Positions 27,290 to 35,224 of a stretch of DNA of 64,000 bases are shown in pieces. The stretch is taken from contig NZ_JACHJG010000001.1 of the NCBI RefSeq assembly GCF_014203545.1, positions 558,001 through 622,000 of the forward strand, given 5' to 3'. Numbering within the stretch: position 1 is the first letter of the stretch; each line of letters begins with the position of its first letter. Source of the stretch: Streptomyces netropsis (GTDB lineage: Bacteria > Actinomycetota > Actinomycetes > Streptomycetales > Streptomycetaceae). Under the pieces are notes generated by a model that saw only the letters and a list, made by a program, of their open reading frames with translations, was not told the origin of the DNA and searched no databases. Made by a program: the position numbers and the translations under genes.

Positions 27290-27530
27290 ACGGCCGCCCA
27301 GCCGCGCACCTCGCGCGGTGGCACCGGGACGTCGGCTCCGTATACCTCGACGGTGCCGGTGTCCGGACGGCACCGCATGCGGCACGACCGGCTCCGGGGA
27401 CCTGCCGCCACGGAGCGGGAGCTCCGGCTCGCACGACCGCACCGGGGTGCGGGCCGCGCTCACGGTTGCGGGTCAGCGCCGGATTCGCACCGGCTTTCCC
27501 CGTTCCGAGGCGGGATGAAGTTGTCACGCA
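27290..27530 (-). promoter_or_regulatory. Cobalamin (B12) riboswitch
   Basis: On the minus strand the leader reads GGGGAAAGCCGGTGCGAATC, then CGGCGCTGACCCGCAACCGTGA (core at 27463-27501), the B12 box with GGGAA, CGGTG, AATCCG and CCCGCAAC. Further down are a GAGCCGGAGCTCCC segment and a string of pairing arms before the 27211 start. The exact ends are approximate. It should turn the five-gene ECF operon off when B12 is plentiful. Confidence 0.88.
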
Positions 27531-27539
27531 CACTTTAGC

Positions 27540-28442
27540 TGTCGCATTACGGGCACCTGATGCCCTCCGGGCGGGTGGGACGGCGACGGCGCGGATGCCG
27601 TGTCGCGGCGCGGCGGGGCGGGTGGTGCTTTGTCCGTTCCGGACGGGATCCGCGCCCGCGGAGGCCCTCCGGGCGGGGTGCTGAGGACGGCGGGGGCCGT
27701 ATCGCGGTGCGGCGGGCCGGGAGGCACTTTGCCCGTTCCCGACGGATGCGCATCCGCGTATGCCCTCCGGCGGGTGGGCGGTGATCGCGCGGTGTGCGGT
27801 GCGGGCGGGTGCCGCCGGGCCGGTAGGCGCTCTGTCGTTCCGGACGGGATCCGCGGAAGCCCTCTGGGCGGGGGTGTGGGGTGGGCGGGCTCCTCCGTCC
27901 CGGACGGGATCCGTGCCCGCGGAGGCCCTCCGGCGGTGGGCTGACGACGGCGCGGGCCGTATCGCGGCGCGGCGGGTGGTGCTTTGTCCGTCTGGGACGG
28001 GATGAGGCCCTCCGGGCGGGTGGGCCGGTGATGGCGTGGTGCGGGGCGGCCGCCGGGCCCGGAGGGGCCTGGCCGTTCCGGACGGATTCGCGTCCGCGGG
28101 GCTGCGGGCTGCGGGCTGCGGGCTGCGGGCGTTGGGTGGGGGTGGGCTCGTCCGCCCGGGGGCGGTCGCCGCGCGGGGCGGCGCAGGGGCTGCTCGCCCG
28201 TCCCGGGCGATCGCGGTCAGCCCGCTACGGCCCGCGCGGGCGGGCCACCGCGCGCGGTGGCGGGGCGCGGCCCCGGCGGGGCCACCCGCCCCGGCGGGGC
28301 GCCGGGCGCCGGCATCCGTGTCCTGCCCGCCGCGAAGCGATCCGTGAGGCGACTGTTGCCCCTGTCCATCGGAACTGCTATCAGTTCTGATGCAGCGTCA
28401 GATCGGGGTCGGGTCCCCGAACCGTCGTGGGAGGTGGTGCGG
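27540..28442. repeat. Non-coding array of degenerate GC-rich repeats
   Basis: About 900 bp without a credible gene. Six copies of a core like TTCCGGACGGGATCCG, each followed by CCCGCGGAGG-CCCTCCGGGCGGG, occur near 27637, 27737, 27837, 27897, 27990 and 28075 (spacing about 60-100 bp). Between cores are shared strings such as GGCCGTATCGCGGCGCGGCGGG and GGTGGTGCTTTGTCC. At 28101-28130 four GCTGCGG units follow in tandem. The promoter of the aldehyde dehydrogenase is at the right end and that of the riboswitch at the left. Confidence 0.75.
28372..28387. promoter_or_regulatory. Palindromic operator candidate GAACTG-N4-CAGTTC
   Basis: This is a perfect inverted repeat 55 bp before the aldehyde dehydrogenase start. 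The AAC/GTT half-sites resemble those of KstR boxes but are spaced differently, so the regulator is probably another TetR-type protein. Confidence 0.6.
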
Positions 28443-29903
28443 ATGCGCGGAGTCATCGAGCACGGGCAGCTCTTCATCGGCGGGGTGATGGTCGATCCGG
28501 CCGGTACGGACACCATCGACGTCGTCTCGCCGCACACCGAGCACGTCATCGGGCGGGTGCCGCACGCCGGTCGGGCCGACGTGGACCGGGCCGTCGCGGC
28601 GGGGCGGGCGGCGTTCGAGTCCGGGGTCTGGGCCCGGCGGCCGCTCGGCGAGCGGATCGAGGTCGTCACGCGGATCAAGGACGCGATCGCCGCCCGGCAC
28701 GAGGAGATCGCCAGGGTCGTCTCCGCGCAGAACGGTTCCCCTTACTCCTGGAGCGTCCTCGGGCAGGCGCTCGGCGCCATGATGGTCTGGGACTGTGCGA
28801 TCACCGTCGCCCGGGACTTCCCCTACGAGGAGCGGCGGGCCGGCGTCCTCGGGCCGCTGCTCGTGCGGCGGGAGCCGGTCGGGGTCGTGGCGGCCGTCGT
28901 GCCGTGGAACGCGCCGCAGTTCGTGGCGGCCGCCAAGCTCGCGCCCGCGCTGCTGGCCGGCTGTTCGGTCGTCCTCAAGCCGTCCCCGGAGACGCCGCTG
29001 GACGCGTATCTGCTCGCGGAGATCGTCGCCGGGGCGGGGCTGCCCGAGGGCGTGCTGTCGATCCTGCCCGCCGGCCGTGAGGTCGGCGAGTACCTCGTCG
29101 GGCACCCCGGCATCGACAAGGTGTCCTTCACCGGGTCCGTGGAGGCCGGCCGTAGCGTCATGGCGACCGCCGCCCGCAACCTCACCCGCGTCACCCTGGA
29201 GCTCGGCGGCAAGTCCGCCGCCGTCATCCTCCCCGACGCCGACCTCGACGCGGCCGTCGCCGGCATCGTGCCGGCCGCCTGGATGAACAACGGCCAGACC
29301 TGCGTCGCCCAGACCCGCGTCCTGGCACCCCGCGCCCACTACGACGAACTCGCCGAACGCTTCGCCGCCGCCGCGTCCGCCTTCGTCGTCGGCGACCCCC
29401 TGGACCCCGCCACCCAGATCGGCCCGCTCGTCGCGGAGCGCCAGCGGCGCCGGTCGCTGGACTACATCGCGCTCGGGCAGCGCGAGGGCGCCAAGGTCCT
29501 CGCCGGGGGCGGCCGGCCCGCCGGGCAGGACAGCGGGTGGTACGTCGAGCCCACCCTCTTCGGCGACGTCGCCAACACGATGCGGATCGCCCGCGAGGAG
29601 ATCTTCGGCCCGGTCGTCTGCCTCCTGCCGTACGAGGACGAGGAGGAGGCCGTCCGCATCGCCGACGACTCCGACTACGGACTCTCCGGCAGCGTCTGGA
29701 CCCGCGACGTCGAGCGCGGCATCGACGTCGCGCGACGGGTGCGCACCGGCACGTACTCCGTGAACACCTTCAGCCTCGACATGCTCGGCCCCTTCGGCGG
29801 CTACAAGAATTCCGGCCTGGGGCGGGAGTTCGGGCCCGAGGGCTTCGCCGCCTACCTGGAACACAAGACGATCCACCTGCCCGCCGGCCACGAGGCGCTC
29901 TGA
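28443..29903 (+). CDS. NAD(P)-dependent aldehyde dehydrogenase
   Basis: The protein has 486 residues behind GGGAGG. It oxidises an aldehyde to an acid. The nucleotide-binding VVPWNAPQF, FTGSVEAGRSV, catalytic Glu in LELGGKSA, catalytic Cys in NNGQTCVAQTRV, and EEIFGPVV and YGLSGSVWT motifs are all present, so it should be active. It overlaps the ferredoxin gene by one base (TGATG). The pairing with a 3Fe-4S ferredoxin suggests a P450-linked oxidation sequence (alcohol to aldehyde to acid), fitting steroid or terpene side-chain metabolism; the substrate is unknown. Confidence 0.93.
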   Translation: MRGVIEHGQLFIGGVMVDPAGTDTIDVVSPHTEHVIGRVPHAGRADVDRAVAAGRAAFESGVWARRPLGERIEVVTRIKDAIAARHEEIARVVSAQNGSPYSWSVLGQALGAMMVWDCAITVARDFPYEERRAGVLGPLLVRREPVGVVAAVVPWNAPQFVAAAKLAPALLAGCSVVLKPSPETPLDAYLLAEIVAGAGLPEGVLSILPAGREVGEYLVGHPGIDKVSFTGSVEAGRSVMATAARNLTRVTLELGGKSAAVILPDADLDAAVAGIVPAAWMNNGQTCVAQTRVLAPRAHYDELAERFAAAASAFVVGDPLDPATQIGPLVAERQRRRSLDYIALGQREGAKVLAGGGRPAGQDSGWYVEPTLFGDVANTMRIAREEIFGPVVCLLPYEDEEEAVRIADDSDYGLSGSVWTRDVERGIDVARRVRTGTYSVNTFSLDMLGPFGGYKNSGLGREFGPEGFAAYLEHKTIHLPAGHEAL

Positions 29904-30139
29904 TGGACGGGCGCTGGCAGGTGGAGGTCGACCGGAGCGTCTGCGTCGGCTCGGGGATGTGCGCGGGCCTCGCCCCGTGGGCCTTCCGGCTCGACACGGC
30001 CCGGCAGTCCCATCCGACCGAGCCGGAGACCGACGCGGCCGCGCCCGTACTCGCCGCCGCGGAGAGCTGCCCCGTCGAGGCCATCACCCTCCGGGCCCTC
30101 GGCGACGGCGCCGCGGTCTTCCCGCCCGAGGACGAATGA
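29903..30139 (+). CDS. 3Fe-4S ferredoxin
   Basis: The protein has 78 residues from the ATG of TGATG at 29903. Cys14 and Cys20 (SVCVGSGMCAGLAPWAF) and Cys56 (AAESCPVEAI) give the C-x5-C...CP pattern of [3Fe-4S] ferredoxins that pass electrons to P450s; the usual middle Cys of a 4Fe-4S cluster is replaced. There is no P450 next to it; the nearest in the window is the CYP125-like gene at 17872. The C-terminal 15 residues are an acidic tail. Confidence 0.92.
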   Translation: MDGRWQVEVDRSVCVGSGMCAGLAPWAFRLDTARQSHPTEPETDAAAPVLAAAESCPVEAITLRALGDGAAVFPPEDE

Positions 30140-30256
30140 CCGGCGCCCGGGGACGGCGCGAGCAACCGGAACGGAGAGCCGACAACCGGAACATGTGTCG
30201 CCTTGTTACTCGTGCGTTCCTCATAGCGGGTTCATGACATTCGCGACTGTCCCCTC

Positions 30257-30291
30257 CCGGTGACGCCGTGGAACCCTCACGACGTCACCGG
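30257..30291 (+). promoter_or_regulatory. Leader hairpin of the lanthipeptide operon
   Basis: CCGGTGACG (30257-30265) pairs with CGTCACCGG (30283-30291), ending just before the GAGGGAG ribosome site of the ramC-like gene. Upstream, at 30166-30190, the string AACCGGAAC occurs twice (17-bp period), a candidate activator site. Confidence 0.45.
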
Positions 30292-30304
30292 ACGAGGGAG
30301 TGCG

Positions 30305-32950
30305 ATGAACAAGGGCTACGCCGTCTACTGCGACGCGGACCGTCGGTTCTACGACGCCCCGCACCGCCTGCCCGTCGACGGCGACGGCCCCTCCGCCTTC
30401 TACGCGATCGCCCGCCGTGAGCCGCCCGCCGACTGGCAGCGCCACCGCATCGGCGACTGGACGGCCTTCCGGCCCCTCGACACCCAACTGCCCAACCAGG
30501 GCTGGAAGATCCACGTCTCCGCGTGCCTGGACAACGCCGAGCGGATCCTCGCCGCCGTCTGGGACTACTGCGTACCGCGGCGCATCGCCTTCAAGTGCGT
30601 GCCGAGCCCGTACCTCCTGCACACCCGCAACGCCAAGTACGCCGACCGGGGCGGCAGCGGGAAGTTCATCACCGTCTACCCCGCCGACGACGCGCAGTGC
30701 CGGGCCGTCGCCGAGGACCTCGACGCCCTGCTGACCGGCGAGGCGGGCCCGTACATCCTCACCGACCTGCGGTGGGGCGAGGGGCCGGTGTACGTGCGGT
30801 ACGGCAGCTTCACCGAGCGGCACTGCTACGACGACAAGGGCGAGCTGTGCCCGGCCGTCGAGAACGCCGACGGGGTGCTCGTGCCCGACCGCCGGGACCC
30901 GGCCTTCCACGTCCCGGACTGGATCACCCTCCCCGACTTCCTCGCCCCGCACCTCGCCGCCCGCTCGGCGACGACGGTCAGCGACATCCCGTACCGGATC
31001 GACCGCGCCCTGCACTTCTCCAACGGCGGCGGCGTCTACGTCGGCACCGACCTGCGCACGGACCAGCAGGTCGTCCTCAAGGAAGGCCGCCCGCACGCGG
31101 GCCTGGCCGCCGACGGCGCCGACGCGGTGACCCGGTTGCAGCGCGAACGGGACGCCCTGCAAAAGCTGTCGGGGCTGCCGTACACCCCCGAGGTGCACGA
31201 CTACTTCACCCTCGGCGACCACCACTTCCTGGTGCTCGAGTTCGTCGAGGGCCGGCCGCTCAACACCTTCTTCGCCCGGCGGCACCCCCTCGTCGACCCC
31301 GACCCCGGCGCCGAAGCCCTCGCCGCCTACACGGACTGGGCGATGCGGCTGTACCGGCTGGTCGAGGAGGCCGTCGACGCCGTCCACGCGCGCGGCATCG
31401 TCTTCAACGACCTGCACCTGTTCAACATCATGGTCGCCGAGGACGAGGAGTCCGTGGTCCTCCTCGACTTCGAGGCCGCCGCGCACATCGACGAGGGCCG
31501 CCGCCAGACCATCGCCAACCCCGGCTTCGTCGCCCCGGCCGACCGCAAGGGCTTCGACGTCGACCGCTACGCCCTGGCCTGTCTGCGCATCGCCCTCTTC
31601 CTGCCGCTGACGAGCCTGTTCGCCGTCGACCCGCACAAGGCGGCGCACCTGGCGCAGACGGCGCGCGAGCAGTTCCCGGTGCCGCCCGGCTACTTCGACG
31701 AGGCGGTCGCGGAGATCGTCCACGGGCCGCGCGCCGTGCGTGCCGCACGTGCCGCCGCACCCGTCACCGCCGCCGACTACCTGCCCGTCGGCCTCGCCGA
31801 CTGGCCGCGCAGCCGCGATTCCATGACGGAGGCCATTCTCGCCTCGGCCACCCCCCAGCGCGAGGACCGCTGTTTCCCCGGCGACATCGCCCAGTTCGCC
31901 ACCGGCGGCGGCATCTGCTTCGCCCACGGCGCGGCCGGCGTGCTGTACGCCCTGGACGCGACCGGCGGGCGCGAGCGGTGCGGCGACGCCGAGGAATGGC
32001 TGCTGCACCACACCAAGAGCCCCCGACCCGGCACCCCCCTCGGCTTCTACGACGGACTCGCCGGCGTCGCCTGGGTCCTCGAACGGCTCGGCCACCGCGC
32101 CCGCGCCCTGGAACTCGCCGAGACGATCACCGCCCAGGACTGGGACCACATCGCCCCCGACCTGCACAGCGGCCTCGCCGGTATCGGTCTCGCCCTCGAC
32201 TCCCTGGCCACGACCACGGGCGAGAGCGCCCTCCACGACGCGGCCCTGCGCTGCGCGGAACTGGTCATGACCAGGCCGGTCGGCGAGGCGGGCGGCAAGC
32301 CCCGCGCCGGCCTCCTCCACGGTGCCACCGGCACGGCCCTGCTCCTGCTGCGCCTCTACGAACGCACCGGCGAGCCCGCGCTCCTCGACCGCGCCGCCGA
32401 CGCCCTCCGCCGCGACCTCGCCCGCTGCGTCCTCGGCGTGGGCGACGTCCTCCAGGTCGACGAGGGCTGGCGCACCATGCCCTACCTCGGCGCCGGAAGC
32501 GTCGGCATCGGCATGCTCCTCGACGACTACCTCGCCCACCGGCCCGACGCGGAGTTCGAGCAGGCGCGGGGCCGGATCGTCCGGGCCGCCCAGGCCACCT
32601 TCTACGCCCAGCCCAACCTCTTCCGGGGCACCGCGGGCATGGTGCTGTACCTGAGCCGCACCACGGCCGACGGACCCGGCACCGCCCCGGCCGACCTGCA
32701 CCGCCAGATCGGCTCCCTGTCCTGGGGCGCCGTCCCCTTCCAGGGCCGTCTGGCCTTCCCCGGCGAGCAGATGATGCGCCTGTCGATGGACCTGTCCACC
32801 GGCACCGCAGGTTGTCTGCTCGCCCTGGGCAGCGCCCTGCACCCCACACCGGTGCACCTGCCCTTCCTCCCGCCGCTCCGGCGGCCCACAGAGCCGGCCC
32901 TTCGGGGTCGTACCGAAAAACACCCCGTCCCCACAAGTGAGAGGAACTGA
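30305..32950 (+). CDS. ramC: Class III lanthipeptide synthetase LanKC (RamC/AmfT)
   Basis: The protein has 881 residues from ATG 30305 (GAGGGAG upstream). It dehydrates Ser/Thr in the RamS precursor by phosphorylation and elimination and then forms thioether rings. Order: an N-terminal lyase-like domain (1-220), a Ser/Thr kinase domain (about 225-490) with VYVGTDLRTDQQVVLKEG (ATP Lys), FNDLHLFNIMV (catalytic loop) and LLDFEAA (metal Asp), and a C-terminal LanC-like cyclase (about 540-860) with GFYDGLAGVAWVL, DLHSGLAGIGLAL and AGLLHGATGTAL. The cyclase lacks the zinc Cys-Cys-His set, as known for class III enzymes. First gene of ramC-ramS-ramA-ramB. The symbol follows S. coelicolor; amfT is the S. 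griseus name. Confidence 0.95.
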   Translation: MNKGYAVYCDADRRFYDAPHRLPVDGDGPSAFYAIARREPPADWQRHRIGDWTAFRPLDTQLPNQGWKIHVSACLDNAERILAAVWDYCVPRRIAFKCVPSPYLLHTRNAKYADRGGSGKFITVYPADDAQCRAVAEDLDALLTGEAGPYILTDLRWGEGPVYVRYGSFTERHCYDDKGELCPAVENADGVLVPDRRDPAFHVPDWITLPDFLAPHLAARSATTVSDIPYRIDRALHFSNGGGVYVGTDLRTDQQVVLKEGRPHAGLAADGADAVTRLQRERDALQKLSGLPYTPEVHDYFTLGDHHFLVLEFVEGRPLNTFFARRHPLVDPDPGAEALAAYTDWAMRLYRLVEEAVDAVHARGIVFNDLHLFNIMVAEDEESVVLLDFEAAAHIDEGRRQTIANPGFVAPADRKGFDVDRYALACLRIALFLPLTSLFAVDPHKAAHLAQTAREQFPVPPGYFDEAVAEIVHGPRAVRAARAAAPVTAADYLPVGLADWPRSRDSMTEAILASATPQREDRCFPGDIAQFATGGGICFAHGAAGVLYALDATGGRERCGDAEEWLLHHTKSPRPGTPLGFYDGLAGVAWVLERLGHRARALELAETITAQDWDHIAPDLHSGLAGIGLALDSLATTTGESALHDAALRCAELVMTRPVGEAGGKPRAGLLHGATGTALLLLRLYERTGEPALLDRAADALRRDLARCVLGVGDVLQVDEGWRTMPYLGAGSVGIGMLLDDYLAHRPDAEFEQARGRIVRAAQATFYAQPNLFRGTAGMVLYLSRTTADGPGTAPADLHRQIGSLSWGAVPFQGRLAFPGEQMMRLSMDLSTGTAGCLLALGSALHPTPVHLPFLPPLRRPTEPALRGRTEKHPVPTSERN

Positions 32951-32951
32951 C

Positions 32952-33092
32952 ATGACCCTTCTCGACCTGCAGACGATGGAGACCCCCAAGACCGAGGTGA
33001 CCGGCGAGCTGGGCCACGGCGGCGGCGGTGGCAGCCGCGCCAGCCTGCTGCTCTGTGGTGACAGCAGCCTGTCGGTCGTCACCTGCAACTGA
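32952..33092 (+). CDS. ramS: SapB/AmfS-type class III lanthipeptide precursor
   Basis: The precursor has 46 residues; its ATG is one base after the ramC stop and GAGAGGAAC precedes it. The leader starts MTLLDLQTMETPKTE with the LLDLQ recognition motif of class III leaders. The core ends SRASLLLCGDSSLSVVTCN, almost identical to the SapB core (SapB has ITTCN). Ser31/Cys35 and Ser38-Ser41/Cys45 are the ring-forming residues. The leader is a few residues longer than the 42-residue RamS and carries a GHGGGGG run before the core. The mature peptide is a secreted surfactant that lets aerial hyphae grow out of the aqueous phase. Confidence 0.96.
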   Translation: MTLLDLQTMETPKTEVTGELGHGGGGGSRASLLLCGDSSLSVVTCN

Positions 33093-33158
33093 TCGCGGGC
33101 GCACGGCGGTCGCAGACCGCCACGCCACGATCGTGGTGACGTAACCCACGCACACGGT

Positions 33159-33198
33159 CGAACCGGTCCCGGGCGCACCGCCGCCCGGGACCGGTTCG
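33159..33198 (+). terminator. 17-bp stem-loop between ramS and ramA
   Basis: CGAACCGGTCCCGGGCG (33159-33175) pairs with its complement (33182-33198) over 6 nt. It is ideally placed to stop most transcription after the peptide gene, with partial read-through into the transporter genes. A smaller GGCGGTC/GACCGCC hairpin lies at 33105-33121. Confidence 0.8.
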
Positions 33199-33235
33199 CG
33201 CCCCGGCCACGCCCACGGACGAGGACCCACCGCGT

Positions 33236-35080
33236 ATGGCCACGACGCCCCGCACGCCGGGAGCCACGGACTCCGAACCGGCCGCAGAACGCCGGGCGGA
33301 CGACGACGCACGGGCGCGCGACACCGCCGGGCGCGACGCCGACCGGCTGCTGCTGGCCGCCGCCCGGCACAGCGCCGGCCGCACCACCGCGATCTGCCTG
33401 CTCAGCACGGTGACCGCGGGCTGTGCCCTCGCCCTGCCCGCCGCGCTCGGCCACACCCTCGACCTGATCCTCGGCCACGGCGGCTCCCCTCACCTCTGGA
33501 CGGCCCTGTGCGCGGCCCTGATCGGCGCCGAGGTCCTCCTCGAAGCCCTGACGGCCTTCGTCACCGGCACCACGAACGCGCGCGGCGGCTCCTGGCTCCG
33601 CCGCCTCGGCGCCCGCGGCCTGCTCGCCGCCGGCCCGCACCGCGCCTCCCGCTTCACCCCCGGCGACCTCGTCACCCGGCTGACCGGCAACGCCGCCGAG
33701 GCGGGCACCGCCCCGACGACCGCCGCCACCGGCCTCGCCGCGCTCCTCACCCCGCTCGGCGGGCTGATCGCCCTGGCCTTCATCGACCTCTGGCTGGCCG
33801 CCGTCTTCCTCGCCGGGGCACCGGCGCTCTTCCTCTTCCTGCGCGCTTTCGCCCGCAGCTCCTCCGACAGCGTCTCGCGCTACCAGCGCGTCCAGGGCGA
33901 ACTCGCCGCCCGGCTCGTCGAGGCCCTGGGCGGCGCCCGCACCGTCGCCGCCGCCGGCACCGTCCGGCGCGAACGCGACCGGGTCCTCGCACCGCTGCCC
34001 GAACTGGCCGCCCAGGGGCGGCGCATGTGGCAGGTGTACGGGCGGGCCGTGGTGCAGGGCGGCATCCTGGTGCCGCTGTTGCAGACGGCCGTCCTCGCGG
34101 TCGGCGGAGTGCGCCTCGCCGCCGGCGACCTGAGCGTCGGCGAACTGCTGGCCGCCACCCGCTACGCGGCCCTCGCCGCCGGCGTCGGCTCGGTCGTCGG
34201 TCAGCTCAACTCCCTGGTGCGCAGCCGCGCCGCGGCCCGCCGCACCGCCGAACTCCTGGCGCTGCCCGCCATGCCGTACGGCACCCGGCCCCTGCCCCCG
34301 GACGGCCCCGGCCGGCTCGAACTGAGGGGCGTGAGCGTCACCCGCGGCGGCTGCGAGGTGCTGCGCGGCGTCGACCTGGTGGTCCCCGGCGGTACGACGA
34401 CGGCCGTCGTCGGCCGCTCCGGCGCGGGCAAGTCCGTCCTGGCCGCCGTCGCGGGCCGGCTGACCGACCCCGGCAGCGGACAGGTGCTGCTCGACGGCGT
34501 GCCCCTGACCGAGGCGGACCCCGGGCAGTTGCGGCGGGAGATCGGGTACGCCTTCGAGCGGCCCGCGCTGTTCGGCGACACGGTCGGCGGGGCCGTCGCC
34601 TTCGGGGCGTACGCCCCCGACGCGCACGAGGTCGAGGCCGCCGCGCGGGCGGCCAGCGCGGACCGCTTCATCCGGCTGCTCCCGCGCGGGTACGCCACCG
34701 CCCTCGCCGACGCGCCGCTGTCGGGCGGTGAGCTGCAACGCCTCGGCCTGGCCCGGGCCTTCGCCCACGCGGGGCGGCTGCTGGTGCTCGACGACGCCAC
34801 CTCCAGCCTGGACAGCGTCACGGAGGTCCAGGTGGGGCGGGCGCTGGTCGGCGAGGTCCGGGCGGGCACCCGGCTGCTGATCGCGCACCGCGTCTCCTCC
34901 GCGGCCCGCGCGGACCGCGTCGCCTGGCTGGAGAACGGCCGGATCCGTGCCGTGGGCCCGCACGAGGAGCTGTGGGAACTGGCCGATTACCGGGCGGTGT
35001 TCGCGGACGAGCCCGAGCAGGCGGAGGCGGCGGAGGGGCTGCCGGACATGCCGACGGAACGGGGGCGGGCCGGTGAATGA
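33236..35080 (+). CDS. ramA: ABC transporter, lanthipeptide export (RamA)
   Basis: The protein has 614 residues: an N-terminal membrane domain of six spans (about 45-330) fused to an ATPase with Walker A GRSGAGKSV, signature LSGGELQRLGLARAF, Walker B LLVLDDATSSLD and switch His IAHRVSS. The D-loop acid is Asp (DDATS) where most exporters have Glu, which may lower ATPase turnover. It is half of a heterodimeric exporter with RamB. The order ramC-S-A-B matches the SapB locus. Confidence 0.92.
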   Translation: MATTPRTPGATDSEPAAERRADDDARARDTAGRDADRLLLAAARHSAGRTTAICLLSTVTAGCALALPAALGHTLDLILGHGGSPHLWTALCAALIGAEVLLEALTAFVTGTTNARGGSWLRRLGARGLLAAGPHRASRFTPGDLVTRLTGNAAEAGTAPTTAATGLAALLTPLGGLIALAFIDLWLAAVFLAGAPALFLFLRAFARSSSDSVSRYQRVQGELAARLVEALGGARTVAAAGTVRRERDRVLAPLPELAAQGRRMWQVYGRAVVQGGILVPLLQTAVLAVGGVRLAAGDLSVGELLAATRYAALAAGVGSVVGQLNSLVRSRAAARRTAELLALPAMPYGTRPLPPDGPGRLELRGVSVTRGGCEVLRGVDLVVPGGTTTAVVGRSGAGKSVLAAVAGRLTDPGSGQVLLDGVPLTEADPGQLRREIGYAFERPALFGDTVGGAVAFGAYAPDAHEVEAAARAASADRFIRLLPRGYATALADAPLSGGELQRLGLARAFAHAGRLLVLDDATSSLDSVTEVQVGRALVGEVRAGTRLLIAHRVSSAARADRVAWLENGRIRAVGPHEELWELADYRAVFADEPEQAEAAEGLPDMPTERGRAGE

Positions 35081-35224
35081 CGTCGCGTGGGTCGTCCCCC
35101 CGGGGAGCGGGCGGGTCCGGGCCGCCGTCCCCGCCGCGGGGCGGCGGAGCACTCCGCCGGGACGCGACCGGGCCCGGGCCGCCGTCCCCGCCGGGAGGCG
35201 GACCGCCGAGCGGGGTGCGGTCCG

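Noticed and set aside
35087-35224. N-terminal extension of RamB
   Set aside because: The added residues come from a local DNA duplication with Arg/Pro/Gly composition; GTG 35225 gives the usual RamB start region.
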